Below, piece after piece: positions 1 through 11,200 of a stretch of DNA of 64,000 bases. The translations under genes were made by a program, and so were the position numbers. Within the stretch, counting starts at the first letter, position 1; the number at the start of each line of letters is the position of its first letter. Under the pieces are notes generated by a model. The model was not told the DNA's origin and ran no database searches. It worked only from the letters and a program-made list of their open reading frames with translations. The DNA comes from Phymatolithon calcareum (taxonomy: Eukaryota; Rhodophyta; Florideophyceae; Hapalidiales): positions 1,240,001 to 1,304,000 of the forward strand of contig OZ345382.1 in the NCBI GenBank assembly GCA_977006965.1. Direction: 5' to 3'.

Positions 1-249
1 CCACAACTGAAACACAGGCAACTGGCGGTTCAGTACGCCTTTGGAAGATTTCCCCAAGTGTCTACCACACTGATGGCAGATAGATTCGGAAACAAAGTCA
101 GACAGCACATGGAGACCCTGGATCGCAACTTGTCGGTCTATGAAATCAAGGAAGACGACAGAGCGGCAACTGAGAAGGCATTAGATGACCTTTTGCTCTT
201 CAGCAAAAGAATTATCGAGAGTATGCAGCATGAAGAAGACCTGCACTGA
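1..249 (+). CDS. LINE-1a ORF2, C-terminal fragment (partial)
   Basis: The frame is open from base 1 to a TGA at 247-249. It encodes the extreme C-terminus of a LINE ORF2 protein, beyond the reverse transcriptase. The residues RQLAVQYAFGRFPQVSTT, a basic and acidic helical stretch, and the ending ALDDLLLFSK...EEDLH match the ends of the proteins at 8225-9319 (minus) and 36459-37556 (plus). No start is present because the 5' part lies outside the window. The function of this tail domain is not known to me. It is conserved in all LINE-1 copies here, which suggests it mattered for retrotransposition. Confidence 0.8.
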   Translation, partial: PQLKHRQLAVQYAFGRFPQVSTTLMADRFGNKVRQHMETLDRNLSVYEIKEDDRAATEKALDDLLLFSKRIIESMQHEEDLH

Positions 250-449
250 AAGAAGAAGCGACGCCTCGAAAGTTTCGAAACTGTTGCGAAGAGCAATCAA
301 AACAACCGAACACATGCTAGGGTCTCAGATAGAATGCCAGACATAAGAGTAGAGCCGCCCTAGCGAGGGCAACACCTGAGGAAGCCCTGCCCGTATATTC
401 GTATGACTGCGGGGCTTTAAAAAAATTGCAATAAAAAAAATAAAAAAAG
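1..449 (+). mobile_element. LINE-1a 3' end, cut by the window edge
   Basis: This is the 3' part of a non-LTR retrotransposon. It holds the C-terminal ORF2 codons, a roughly 170-bp 3' UTR and an A-rich tail ending near 449. The UTR is the reverse complement of 8045-8224 and contains the family signature of a 'gaagccctgcccgtat' block followed by 'ggggcttt' and the A-tail. Copia pol sequence begins soon after the tail, so the LINE probably landed in or next to Cop-A. Confidence 0.85.
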
Positions 450-1695
450 CACACGCCAGCCTAGATCATTAAGGAGGAGAGGCGCCCTTCACGATGGATG
501 AGGGGCTCGCGTCGCCGGATTCGGAAAACTGGATCACGGCTGTCAATGAGGAAATGGAATCAATTATTGAGCATGTCGTGTTTGAAATTACTGATCTTCC
601 CAGCGACGGGAAGCCACCCAGTCCAAATGGGTGTTCTATCTGAAGCGAGACAAGGAGGGAAATGTTGTGCACTACAAAGCTCAGCTTGTAGCAAAGGGAT
701 TCTCTCAAATCGGCGACGTGGACTACAAGGAAGTTTTCGCGTCGGTAACCAAGTATACTGCATTCAGATACTTGACTGTGTTCTGTGCTCTCAATGATTA
801 CGAAATGCACCAAGTGGATGTGAAAACGGCTTTCCTTGACGGAAATCTTAAGGAAGAAATTTTTCTCGCCCCGACGATAGTTCCAAAGGAGATATCGTCT
901 GTGCTGCAATGTCCATCGTGGGACGGGAAGGTTTGGAAATTACGACGGGCGCTATATGGTTTAAAACAAGCTGCTCGCGTGTGGAACCATGAGCTGACAG
1001 AATTTTTGCTTGGATTGAAGTTCAAGTGGGCGCAGGCTGATCAAAGTTTGTTCGTGTTGAATTTGCCAAAGGGCCCTGTTTTCGTCCTTACCTACGTGGA
1101 TGATATACTCATCATAGCAGAAACCATGAATGAGGTCGATTGGTTCAAACGACAGCTACTAAGGAAGTACACAATCCGGGACGTCGGCGCTCCATCTTAC
1201 TTTTTGGGAATCAAGATCGACCGCTATCGTGATGAGCGGAAAGTTTTAATATCCCAAATAGGTTATAGTAGAATCCTTCTGACAAGGTTTGGTATGGAGG
1301 ACGCAAAGGCCGACATCGTGACCATACAGCCGGATATGAAGTTTGGCGATTGTGATGAGGCTACAACGAAACCATACAGGGAGCTCATCGGCGCACTCAT
1401 GCTTCTGTCGCGCACGACCAAGCCGGATATCTCGTGGTCGGTTTCATTTCTTGCGCGATACATGTCAGCGCCAACCATCGCTCAATGGAAATGTACGAAG
1501 TGAATTCTTCGGTATTTGAAGGGGACCCAAACGATTGGGATTGCGTACTCTGGCAAAGATTTCGAGGTCTTAGGCTTTTCTGACGCAGATTTGGCGGGCT
1601 CGGAAGGATCGAAATCTACAAGCGCTTACGTTTTTACAATAGGTGGCGGCGCGTTCTCTTGGAAATTGAAACTGCAGTCCGTTGTGGCGTGCTCT

Positions 1696-1735
1696 GCTTT
1701 TTTTTGAGCAAAGTTTATTTAAAAGCCCCACAGAC
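1696..1735 (-). mobile_element. 40-bp LINE-1b micro-insertion
   Basis: The plus strand shows eight T's followed by the reverse complement of the LINE-1b terminus (compare 37725-37767, 'gtctgtggggcttttaaataaac'-like). It is flanked by the 11-bp direct repeat tggcgtgctct at 1685-1695 and 1736-1746. An A-tail, a 3'-terminal fragment and a target duplication together indicate an extremely 5'-truncated retrotransposition event. Confidence 0.85.
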
Positions 1736-1862
1736 TGGCGTGCTCTACTCTTGAGGCCGAATACACCGCCCTGGCCCAGGCAACAAGGGAGGAAATCTGG
1801 ATACAGAAGCTGCAGGCGGATGTGACGAAGTCAACTCGTCTAACAAATATCAAGTCGGATAA

Positions 1863-2661
1863 GATTCGACGGGCGAAGTGGAAATTGGGAGAAGGGTTTG
1901 ACCGGACCGAACGGACCACAAACGAAAAAAGACAAGTTTCCGGCGCGGGCGCGGGCGCCCGCGCCGGCGCAAGTGGCCGCAGCGATAAAGCTGCACAAAG
2001 CGCTCCTTCCGACGGTAATCCCGCCGGAAATGGCGGACGCGATCGTGAACGCGCACGCCAGGGACTTGGCGAATCGAGAACTTGCCACACTTGAAATGCC
2101 AGACCCAAGCCCGCCGTTGCAAGATTTCGAGAAAATCTTGCGAATTTAAGCGGATTTGATACAGGCCGGCTATCATACCGGTCCGGCCCGTTCACCTGTG
2201 CGTCACAGATAGGAACCAAGAGCTCAGTCAGGAATTTTTCCCCGCTACAGTGCAGGGTTTTTTGAACTTGCAAGAGCTGTGATCCGGCCTCCCCATGGGA
2301 GAAGACTATCACCTTCTGGTAGTATGGTAGTACATGGATTCCGCCCTGAGTGGTGTGCCGCAACGCTCAAGGAAGCTGGGAGAGAAGACAGAAGAAGATG
2401 AAAGAAGGCAGCGAGATGACTAGCTACCGTGAGCGTCCTAAATGGTTTCCAACCCGGGGCATCCCTTTGAAGGACGGCGAGTGAAGATTGGCTATGTAGC
2501 GATATAGATGTTAAGCTTCCCCAAGGTCTGCACATTGTGCAGCTTGGGCAGCTGTTGTGACATCAAGTACCACTCGTATCTGTTAAGTCTACTGGAGCCG
2601 CAAGGATGTGGAGTTGTTTACCAGCTCTGATAAATCCCGCAATAAAAGAAAGAAAGAAAGA
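1863..2661 (+). mobile_element. LINE-5 copy, 5'-truncated, GAAA-tailed
   Basis: A 799-bp insertion in Cop-A RNase H, flanked by the 11-bp repeat aagtcggataa (1852-1862 and 2662-2672). It ends in aataaa followed by several GAAA units. Its last ~170 bp match the reverse complement of 30497-30665. A plus-strand frame to about 2149, proline/alanine-rich then ending PPLQDFEKILRI, may be the C-terminus of an element protein, but I recognise no domain in it. The block at 1940-1975 is a GC-rich palindromic gcgggcgc/gcgcccgc run. Confidence 0.8.
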
Positions 2662-2927
2662 AAGTCGGATAATATCGGAGCAATCACGATGGGAAATGAA
2701 GGCGTGATGTCTGACCGGAGTAAGCACATAAACGTGATCTACCACTTCACGCACGACCGTGTCAAAAAGGAGCTAATTACGTTGGGATATACGCACACGG
2801 ATGAGATGCCTGCAGACGCACTTACTAAAGCATTGCCGGGGCCCAAATTGGCAAAATGCAGGAATTTAATGGGGATGAAAGCTTGCGCTTAGCCGCCAGA
2901 AACCGCAGTGATATCGCTTCGCTCAGT

Positions 2928-2938
2928 TTGAGGGGGCA
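2928..2938 (+). other. Cop-A polypurine tract
   Basis: A purine-rich run (ttgagggggca) directly precedes the TG that opens the 3' LTR, after the pol stop codon. This is the expected place for the plus-strand primer of a copia element. Confidence 0.65.
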
Positions 2939-3488
2939 TGTTTGATGGGCAAAGTTCGCTACGCTGGACTAGATGTTGCGCAGCAACTGAATATGATTTG
3001 TTTGGTTTTTGATTCTACAATCGAGCTATCTGAGGACCAAGGAGGGGACAGGAATAACGCTTGCACCTGCCACTGTACTGATAGCCACACATTCAATGAT
3101 CTCTCGAGGGATATAAGATACGAGGGAGTTACGGGAAAATAAAGGGGGCCGACAAGTTGTCACGGACGGTTCACAACAGAGTTTGCAACATGTGCAGTAC
3201 TGCTGGTCGCTCGGTCAAGATTCTGTCGATGCCATGAATGACCACAGAAAGCGCACTGCGTCAAAGATATTTTAAAGGCGAGATGGCCCACGGTATAGCA
3301 GTTCTGTGTTGTCTTGTGGCCTCATACTGTGTTATAAGACACATTATATGTACTTGTCGAGTGCTGAGTCTGCAGAGATTCAACAAGTGCACCTAAAGTT
3401 CATAGGAGTCGTCAAACTCTTCTGGAAATTTTCGTGGCTGTTAGCAGGCTCTTGGTCTCTTGTGGTCGTGCAGAGTGTCAGCAGAACA
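2939..3488 (+). repeat. Cop-A 3' LTR (right boundary uncertain)
   Basis: Starts TGTTTGATGG after the polypurine tract. No second copy exists in the window, so the right boundary rests only on an AACA ending near 3488. It contains 'ggaaaataaag' near 3134, a possible polyadenylation signal. Confidence 0.45.
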
Positions 3489-3523
3489 TGTCGCAGCGAA
3501 GATATTCTGAAGTGCCGGGCGAA

Positions 3524-3638
3524 GAAGAAGAAGAAAGGTAGATTTTTTTAAAAGTTACCAACGCATCTGCTGACGCTTGGGGCAACTTTTCTAAGGTCAA
3601 GAGGTTTTGGCTAGAGTCTGTCTATGGAAGAGTTTCTT
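3524..3638 (-). mobile_element. LINE-2 3' fragment
   Basis: On the plus strand, GAA repeats are followed by the reverse complement of the LINE-2 3' UTR (14655-14772), including ctgacgcttggggcaact. Imperfect direct repeats tgaagtgc...cga at 3509-3523 and 3639-3653 look like a decayed target duplication. Confidence 0.7.
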
Positions 3639-4575
3639 GAAGTGCTAGACGAGCACTTCATCGATAACATTTCACGCGCGTGTTATCTGTCGACGTTCCG
3701 TCGCCCCAGAATGTACATTTGCATTCGAGAGCGGAGTTGGAAACCACTTTACTTCCAAGAACAAGAAAAGGATAATTGCGGATATCATGATGACTACATT
3801 TGTTGTGCAAAACAGGTGCAGAGTTAGAAAATTCAAGTCGTCGACTCTCGTGTGCTCCGCATGTAATAGACTTGGCAGTGCTACAATATACATTTGCGAC
3901 ACTTCTACTGCTAGAAACTCTGCTTCACTAAGCATGCTGAAGATATCTATTAGCTTGGCGCTATTGCCGTGTTCGATAGCGAGTAGCTATCATGTGCAAA
4001 AAATTAAATGAATCTTATTCCGTCAATTGAGGGAAAATTTCCGTCAAATAGACACTAGATGTTCTCTTTCCATTATCAAAAAGTTTGATCGTGTTACGGA
4101 AATTTGTTTGATCGAATGTACATCACAGCCTCGTCAAACAGTACTATGGTCGTCATCGTTGTGATTTCGCTCGTTGCAGTATGCAGTTCCTGATTGTTTG
4201 TTCTTTCCGTGCGATTTCTCGATACGTACACTCTCTCGCCTTTGTTCTCCTTAGCATACGATTATTAAATGTTCGGCACCACATGACAATTACACGGTCA
4301 TACGAGTTTCGCTCCCGTGCAGTGTGACTGGAATACGAGATTCACGAAGAACTTCGTGGAGAAAATGAAAACTTTGTTCGGAAAATTTAATTCCCTTTGG
4401 GATCTCTCATACTACTGCACCTGCCCGACAAAAAAATTGGTCACCGTCTAGAGACATTACCATCCTTCGTGGAGGCGATATCGAAACCAAACCTGGTCCA
4501 GTGGGTGCAAAAACCACAGACGAGGCACGCCGTGAGAGACCCTTAGCCATACTCAAATTCTGAACAACGAGAAGC

Positions 4576-4722
4576 TTTTTTTGTAATCGAAGTTTATTTA
4601 AAAGCCGCACAGACTTCTAAATATATGGGCAAGACTTCCTCAGTTGCTACCTACCTTTGCGTAGCTCACGGAAACGCACCGCCAGAAAGGCGAAAGGAAA
4701 AACTTAGGATCTCAGATAATCC
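4576..4722 (-). mobile_element. LINE-1b 3' UTR fragment
   Basis: A poly-T run followed by the reverse complement of the LINE-1b UTR, with the blocks 'gaagtttatttaaaagcc', 'gggcaagacttcctc' and 'ctacctttg', about 80 percent similar by eye to 37640-37767. It is non-coding. Confidence 0.75.
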
Positions 4723-4830
4723 AATCTCAGTTGCTGAACTCATGTAAAGTTCACCGTGAACAACAGAAGCTGTTGCAGAACTGCTTTAGACGCTCACCTT
4801 CAGTGTACGCGATCTTTCTGCAGTAAAGAA

Positions 4831-5103
4831 GAATAAAGGTGGATTTTTATTTAAAATTTATTAACTTATCTGCTGACGCTTGGGGCAACTTTCCTAGTGC
4901 CAAGAGATTTTGGCTGGATTCTGTCCAGTGAAGAGGGTCTTTTTTGTTGGTGTAACACGATTCAGTGGACTACTAAAACCCACCTCTGGTCTCCTTCGGG
5001 ACCTCGGAGGAGGGGGGAATTAATCTACTGTCCTGTGACTCGCGGTGATTTCAGGTCTACAAACAGTCCTTACTTGGGGACAGTCTGCAACATGCCCAAG
5101 AGC
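4831..5103 (-). mobile_element. LINE-2 3' fragment with an 18-bp target duplication
   Basis: 273 bp matching the reverse complement of 14560-14770, covering the UTR with the 'acccacctctggtctccttc' block. It is flanked by the identical 18-bp repeat tctttctgcagtaaagaa (4813-4830 and 5104-5121). Confidence 0.8.
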
Positions 5104-5121
5104 TCTTTCTGCAGTAAAGAA

Positions 5122-5744
5122 AGAAAGACAATTGCACGAAACAAGCGGTTCTGTGCATTTTAGCTATTCAATCATTATAACTGTGAAGAAATATTGCTGC
5201 TCGCTCCTGTATTGAAACACGATGTTATTCCTAGTTTCGTGTTGTACCGCGATTTATGGCAATGGTTCCTAGACGGGGAAGAATACGTATAAATATCGAT
5301 CCCCGCTCATTCGGACTGCAGGAAAGCAACACCAGACATATTATCTCTCACACAATTACGCCCTTGTTGTAATTCTAACCCAGGGATCTTCAGCTCCTAA
5401 CGCAACGTCATAACCCGTCGTAGCTCGGGCTTCTTGTTCGCCACACTTTCCACTTCTATGTTGCCGTCGCTTAAAACTAATTCTATGGAATAGTGGCTGC
5501 TCGATACATACTCCTCGTGGTTTCACGTTCTCGCATCAGGTATTTCATCGGTTTACCAGAAAGACTTCAACAAAGGAAGGTAAGGATTTATTAAAAAGCT
5601 CCGAACGTCGCGCCTACTTTTCGAACGGTTTTCTAAGGTAGCGTAATCTGGTCATTCATGACCTTTCTTGATTCATATTTCTCTACGAACAAGTGCGCGT
5701 GTGTGAGTCGTTTCCTCTCATCTTACATATTTGGGCCCATCTGC
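5122..5744. other. No recognised feature
   Basis: AT-rich DNA with only short, poorly supported frames. A piece near 5580-5640 faintly resembles a LINE tail (ggatttattaaaaagctccga), but the match is too short to call. Confidence 0.4.
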
Positions 5745-6060
5745 GGTGATGATAAAATGCGTCAGAGTGCAATCAGCTCAATGACAGCTGTGATACCAAT
5801 GTACTCACCCATTATTGATTTTCTCCACAATGGCGCTAGCCTCAGGCACCTCAGTCTTGCCGTCCTGTCCCCTACGTCGAGCATCCCTCGTAGTTTGGTC
5901 CATTCAATGGGGATCATCACAGCAGGCCTTGGGAGCAACATGGTGGTACTGTATTGGCAAGTTTCGCTGAGTCGGAACACGTACTGCAATAGATGTTCTC
6001 CTGCAAATATCGCATTGGTATTGGAGCTCTTTAAAACCGAAAACGTTGTCACAAGTCTAA
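5745..6060 (-). mobile_element. LINE-3 ORF2 fragment, degenerate
   Basis: The minus strand encodes a conserved LINE-3 block: an IPIEWTKLRGML-like start, then DRTARLRCLRL, APLWRKSIMGEYIG and AVIEL. The same order appears at 6965-7720 (IPIEGKLPGIL, RTTRLRCLRL, APLWRKSVLG) and 16400-17150. It corresponds to the region of LINE ORF2 beyond the reverse transcriptase. It is non-functional and lacks both ends. Confidence 0.65.
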
Positions 6061-6964
6061 CAGAACCTGCTGCTCTACATCTTCCCCAACCTTTTACGCG
6101 ACTCGAGCACTTCGTACATTGTACATAGCAGTAACAACAGTTTGAAAATCCCAGTAACTTCTGTTGACTTTCAAAAACAATAATGACTCAAAGAGCAACG
6201 GCGTGATGCTTTGCCTGTTATCCGATAATATTCCACCAACAAGGGAAAAAGGCGTTCGATTTCGGATGATGAGCCAAGAATAAAATCCAGGTTCATGTAG
6301 GACTGCGCATGTTCCCGACGCCTGCGCTTGCGTTTCTTGAAGAAATCGGCCATAGATAAAGTGTCATCGTTTCTTCCATCGCACTAATGTTTATGGTCGA
6401 CTCGACCGACGTTTTAACGCAAGACAGAACGTGCGAAAACGGATTCGACCACCCGGATCCTTTAGGGAAAGAAACAACAGGCGGGTTGTTCTTGCAGCGG
6501 CTTTCACGCGGACACTAATATACGAAGCATGGCACATTTCTTCGTCTGGAGCCGTCGTTTTTTCGCGAGTTAATGTCCTTGACGATGTCATCTTGCTTTG
6601 TCATGAGCGCTTTCAGGATGTACTCTGGTTTCGGTTTCGACGCCGTCATCTTGTACGAGGATTACGACGAGAGAGGGTGAGTGAAGATGGGGGTGTGCTA
6701 CGTGCAGCGGGTGTGCTAGATAACATCGATACGATTGCGCAGAAATCTTACAGAAGTACAACAATCTGTGCATTTACTGATGATCGTCTCAGATCTGTCA
6801 CTTTCCCGATCTTCCAATATGTACTGCAATACGGGACCAGCGTTCAATAGCGTATCAATGCCACTTTATTTAGTATAGCGCAATACCAGTATGGGATATT
6901 TGATGATTTTATTTTGAGAGCTCCCAAAGCCTCACCTTGGAGTAACGGGGCAGCTCTTGCGATA
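6061..6964. other. No recognised feature
   Basis: Two opposing frames occur at about 6171-6353 (minus; starts MADFFKKRKRRRREH, very basic) and 6431-6850 (plus). I recognise no domain in either, and neither has convincing neighbours. A small basic protein on the minus strand cannot be excluded. Confidence 0.3.
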
Positions 6965-7720
6965 ATCTCTACGCTAAAGTCGTCTGGCTATTCAAAACGT
7001 TCTTGATTCGTAATTCTCTCCCAACAAGAGCTGCTGTGAGTCTCTTGCACTCAAACTCAATTTCTGTACTCATCTTCGACGACGCTAGAGTACGTTGTAA
7101 GGCGACTACTGTAGTTCGATCACAGCGGTAATCCCACAGTAAGCACCCAACACTGATTTCCTCCAAAGTGGTGCTCGGTTGAATGTCAACCTTAGGCACC
7201 TTAAACGTGTTGTTCTTTCTCCTATGTAAAGGATCCCTGGTAGCTTGCCTTCAATAGGAATCTTCATTGGTCTGCCCTTCTTCTTCCTTTTCCCATACCT
7301 TAATTGTTTTCCTCTCTCTCCTCTTCTTTGTGACAGATCCCTCCTGGGCTTTCTGAAGGGCTTGTCGCAGGTCTTCATACATCTTGAGATATTAAATATC
7401 CTTCATTGCCTCCTTTACGTCCTCATCTCTTCCAAAGTACTCTTCTGTTTCTTCAAGGCGCTTTTTATGTCTTACCAGGCTTAATGCAAACCTTTCTGCT
7501 TGATGACGTCTCCGCATCTTTGGTGGTCCCAGTCGGCACAGAACTCGCATTCAGTCCCGGCGGTGTTCGGCATACTTTCCGAAAACATTCTTGTAGAACA
7601 AGCCCTCTGCTGACTCGATTGCCGAGAGCAATCGATTGTCATTGGAGTAACGTGTAACGCATACTCCCATTTCGGGATAATTAGCGACAATACCAATAAG
7701 TTACTCCCAAGGCCTGCGTA
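6965..7720 (-). mobile_element. LINE-3 ORF2 C-terminal fragment
   Basis: A minus-strand relic of a LINE ORF2 distal region in several frames. From the 5' side at high coordinates: PKWEYALHVTPMT (the WEYAMHLTP block after RT), a FSESMPNTAG/CEFCADW stretch, then KIPIEGKLPGIL, RTTRLRCLRLTFNRAPLWRKS and a C-terminus near 6971. Frameshifts and stops interrupt it throughout. It aligns with 14776-15175 and 16400-17150, defining LINE-3. Confidence 0.7.
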
Positions 7721-7889
7721 CTACTCTACAGTGTCACCATAATTGACAATATGGAGAACGACGAATCCCTGTGTTAGGGACCAGGCGATAGACTGGAATG
7801 AACAAGTTATGAAAAGCTGCTCCCGTACAGTTTTAGGAGTGTTAATGAGGGCTTTCAAATAAACAACAAAACAGTTGAAAAAAAACCGT

Positions 7890-8044
7890 GAAAAGCGTAA
7901 TTCTTTGGACCAGGGAGTTTCAGACACCAAACTGACGGACAGGATCAAGAAATGTAAAAATGTGCTTGGATATCTCCGACGGCTGGGCGTGTTTACTAAT
8001 GGTGTCCACCCCGCGAGGGAAATTAGGCTGTACAAATCCCTTGT
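7890..8044 (+). pseudogene. LINE-2 ORF2, left part (split by LINE-1a)
   Basis: Encodes the region just after the RT catalytic domain: GVSDTKLTDRIKKC, then LGYLRRLGVF, then REIRLYKSLV. These parallel GVTDTLMMQRLKKA, YELRTLGVF and CIQIYKALV of the LINE-1b protein at 36459-37556. The frame stops making sense exactly at the LINE-1a insertion point and resumes at 13838. The left end near 7890 is a truncation. Confidence 0.75.
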
Positions 8045-8224
8045 TTTTTATTGCAATTTTTTTTAAAGCCCCGCAGTCATACGAATATACGGGCAGGGCT
8101 TCCTCAGGTGTTGCCCTCGCTAGGGCGGCTCTACTCTTATGTCTGACATTCTATCTGGGACCTTAGCATGTGTTCGGTTGTTTTGATTGCTCTTCGCAAC
8201 AGTTTCGAGGCGTCGCTTCTTCTT

Positions 8225-11200
8225 TCAGTACAGGTCTTCTTCATGCTGCATACTCTCGATGATGCTTTTGCTGAAGAGCAAAAGGTCATCTAATGCCTTC
8301 TCAGTTGCCGCTCTGTCGTCTTCCTTGAGTTCATAGATTGACAAGTTGCGATCCAGGGTCTCCATGTGCTGTCTGACTTTGTTTCCGAATCTATCTGCCA
8401 TCAGTGTGGTAGACACTTGGGGAAATCTTCCAAAGGCGTACTGAACCGCCAGTTGCCTGTGTTTCAGTTGTGGAAATTTGAGTATTGCAGGGAGTTCTCT
8501 TGTCTTGTCGTACGGAATTTTCCTCTTTCTCTTCGATTCCAGGCTCTCTCCTTCCTTTGTCAGGAATGCTGATCGGAGTTCTTCTGCAGATTGGTTCGCT
8601 AATATGTGCTTCAACGCTTCATCAAACGGTTCTCTGGTTTCCATCGATGTGATGTCGTTACTTGTGGCTTGAAGCTCTTCTGAATTTCTTCTCTCTGGTG
8701 GTTGCATCAGACACTTTTCTTTCTTCGCTATGGTCCTTCTCAGCATCTTGAAAGCTAGTATTTCCCGTCGATGGGAAGCAGCTTGGATTCGACATATTAG
8801 GCGAAGTCTATCCATCTTTCCTCGTGCCAGTGGCCCGAAGACTTGTCTGAAAAACGTTTGTTCAACTTCCTTGACCGCACTCTGGACATTTTCTGTCCAC
8901 GGTGTTAAGTGCATAGCGTACTCCCAGCGTGGCTGGATTAATGCCTTGTATACTTGGATGCATTTATGTATGTCAATTCCCTTCTTGAATACCCCTAGTG
9001 CACGGAGCTCGTACAGAGCGATCCTAGCCTTCTTGAGGCGTTGCAACATCAGTGTATCTGTAACCCCCTCTGGTCCTAGGGATACTCCGAGGTAGGTGAC
9101 TTCCGCGACATGTGCGAGGGCCTTATTAGCCAGCTGGAATGTCACGCCCGCTGTCTCATCCGATTCAAGTATCTCGCTTTTTGCTTGTTTCGTATTCCAT
9201 GTCATCCCGCGTTCTTGGCCCATTGAGTGGCTTTGTCTAGCAATCCCTGCAGAGCGGAAGGTGATTTCGCTAGGAGAATTACGTTGTCTGCGAAGAGGAT
9301 TGAAGGAACGTCGGCCCAATCTCTGGGCACTTCTCCCATGCGTTCCGCAAACTCGTCCATGAAGATGATGTATAGACTTGGACTGAGAGGGGACCCCTGT
9401 GGTACTCCTCTGTCCACTAGAAACCAGTTCTTATCAGTATCTCCGATGGTTGACACCCAGGACGGTGTCAAGAATGCTTCCGTCATAGCGCATAGCTTTG
9501 GTGGCAGTACCTGTCTCATTCTGGCCACCAGATGTTTTCTTGGGACAGTGTCGTATGCTGCCTTGAGGTCCAATACTGCTACGCACCTTTGTTGGCCTTT
9601 CAATAGTTCCGTGGCTCTTAGGATTGCGAGTTCTGTACTTTTCCCTTTTTGGAACCCGAGTTGGAACCAGTGGTTGGAGTAAACCCCGCGGAGCATACTA
9701 TCTATTGCCGTTTCAATAACTTTCCTTGCATGGCTGAGCAGGGATATTGGGCGATAATTTTCAGGTTCGTGGTGTGGTCCCTTCTTGTGAATAGGTACCA
9801 ATAGGGCCTTCTGCCAGTACATTGGCATGTCTCCGCACCTCCCACAGGCTTCCCATAGGGCTGTAAGAACCTCCGCATTCAGAGGTACTTCTAGCTTCAG
9901 CATTTCAGATTTGATCTCGTCTACACCTGGGGCTTTTCCAGTTGGAGACTTTCGAATGGCTTCTTCGATTGATTCCTTCATTCCTTCGGGACACCGGAAT
10001 TTCCTGGTGCAAGGTTGCCACTTTTCGGTACTGTGGCAAGTTCTCGAAATGTGTGCTGAGAGTAATGCATGGTTCATTGGTTTTCCAGTCATCTTGTTGC
10101 GAGCTGTTCTCCCTTTTATCTTTTTCTTCATCCTGGCTAGCTGCTTCACCGCTGCTGGACCATCTTTCTCTCCGAGTTCAGAGATGTATTCCTGGTATTG
10201 CTCGCTCTTTCGCTGGTTGACTTTGGTTCTCACTTGGTACTTGCATTCGTGATATCGGTCCCAGTCTTCTGATGATTTGGATAGTCTAGCACGCTTGTAT
10301 AATTTCTTTCGCTTCAGGGCCAGTTTGTCCAGTTCAGCGCTCCAAAACGGTTTGTAGCGCGAGGGAATTCGTTTTTTTACCCTCCAGGGGTCACACTAGG
10401 TCTTCACCAATTTCTTGTACCACTGATGTAGTTGCCGTGAGGTGTCGCACTGCTGAAGTCCCGCTATGATTCCGGGCAGTTCCGCACGATACTTCAGACG
10501 CACTGTTTCTTGTTTCGTCTTCTGACGCGTTTTCGAGCCGATATCCACTATCTTCCTGTAGATATCCTCTACTTGTTCCGGGGTGGGGCGTCTCTGCAGT
10601 TCTTGAATAAGTTCTTGCATTTGCTCTTTGATGGTATCTTTCGTTTTGGTGCCCGCCCAGTCCCGTACACTGACTGGTCTCTTGGTCTGGCTCTCGTCGC
10701 GTTCCTGTCGGCTTCTGAGACGTGTGCATACTGGTCGGTGTTGTGTATTCCCTGTCCAGATATTTTCCGGTGAATTTGGAGTGGAGGTCGTTATTCCTTT
10801 CGTGACAAAGAAGTCAATATTTCTGCTGTATTTCTTTGTCTGAAATGTGGGGCCCTTGCTGGTACGTATAACCCATCCTTTCTCTTCTGCCCATTTTACG
10901 ACTTGGTTTCCTCTTCTGTTTGTTTGTCGGTCCCATAACTTGTGTCTTGCGTTCCAGTCGCCGCATATGATGTCTTGCCCTCTTGCGTGCCTGGTGATAA
11001 GCTTTAGACATTCTTCCGTTTCCTGTCGCATTGACTTTGGTGACATATATACCACCCCGATTTTCAGGCTTCCCAGTTGTGCGATGACGATTTGGTAGTG
11101 TATGCTTGCATGTTTGAATATAAGCTTGGCTACACACCCTGTTCGGAACACTAGAGAGACTCCTCCAAAGTTTCTGGCAGACCCACTCCTTCTCCTTGAG

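Larger units (their letters stand above)
496..2892 (+). pseudogene. Cop-A pol: reverse transcriptase and RNase H, disrupted
   Basis: The RT holds copia landmarks: QLVAKGFSQ, HQVDVKTAFLDGNL, the RALYGLKQAARVWN block and the catalytic YVDD at about 1096-1107. A 1-nt frameshift near 613 separates the upstream hinge from RT. TGA at 1501-1503 ends RT just before the RNase H start (ILRYLKGT). RNase H continues with the DADLAG and STSAYVF motifs, is broken by a 40-bp insertion after codon 1693-1695, resumes at 1747 (TLEAEYTALAQ), is broken again at 1862, and resumes at 2673 (NIGAITMGN) through ADALTKALPGPK to TAG at 2890-2892. Removing each insertion with one copy of its target duplication restores the frame exactly. 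Confidence 0.85.
451..3488 (+). mobile_element. Cop-A: decayed Ty1/copia retrotransposon
   Basis: A plus-strand copia element lacking its 5' LTR, gag, protease and integrase. It starts in the hinge before the reverse transcriptase, runs through RT and RNase H, then a purine tract (about 2928-2938) and a 3' LTR starting TGTTTGATGG at 2939. The LTR end is uncertain; 'cagaaca' near 3488 is my best guess. Two other retroelements sit inside RNase H (1696-1735 and 1863-2661). Its LTR does not resemble the L1 to L4 families of the right half of the window. Confidence 0.75.

Noticed and set aside
1719-2363. A 214-codon open frame on the minus strand
   Set aside because: It spans the boundary between Cop-A and the LINE-5 insertion, so it cannot be a real gene; the plus strand is the coding side in Cop-A.
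6431-6850. 139-codon plus-strand frame
   Set aside because: No recognisable domain, low similarity to anything in the window, and overlapped by minus frames of equal quality.
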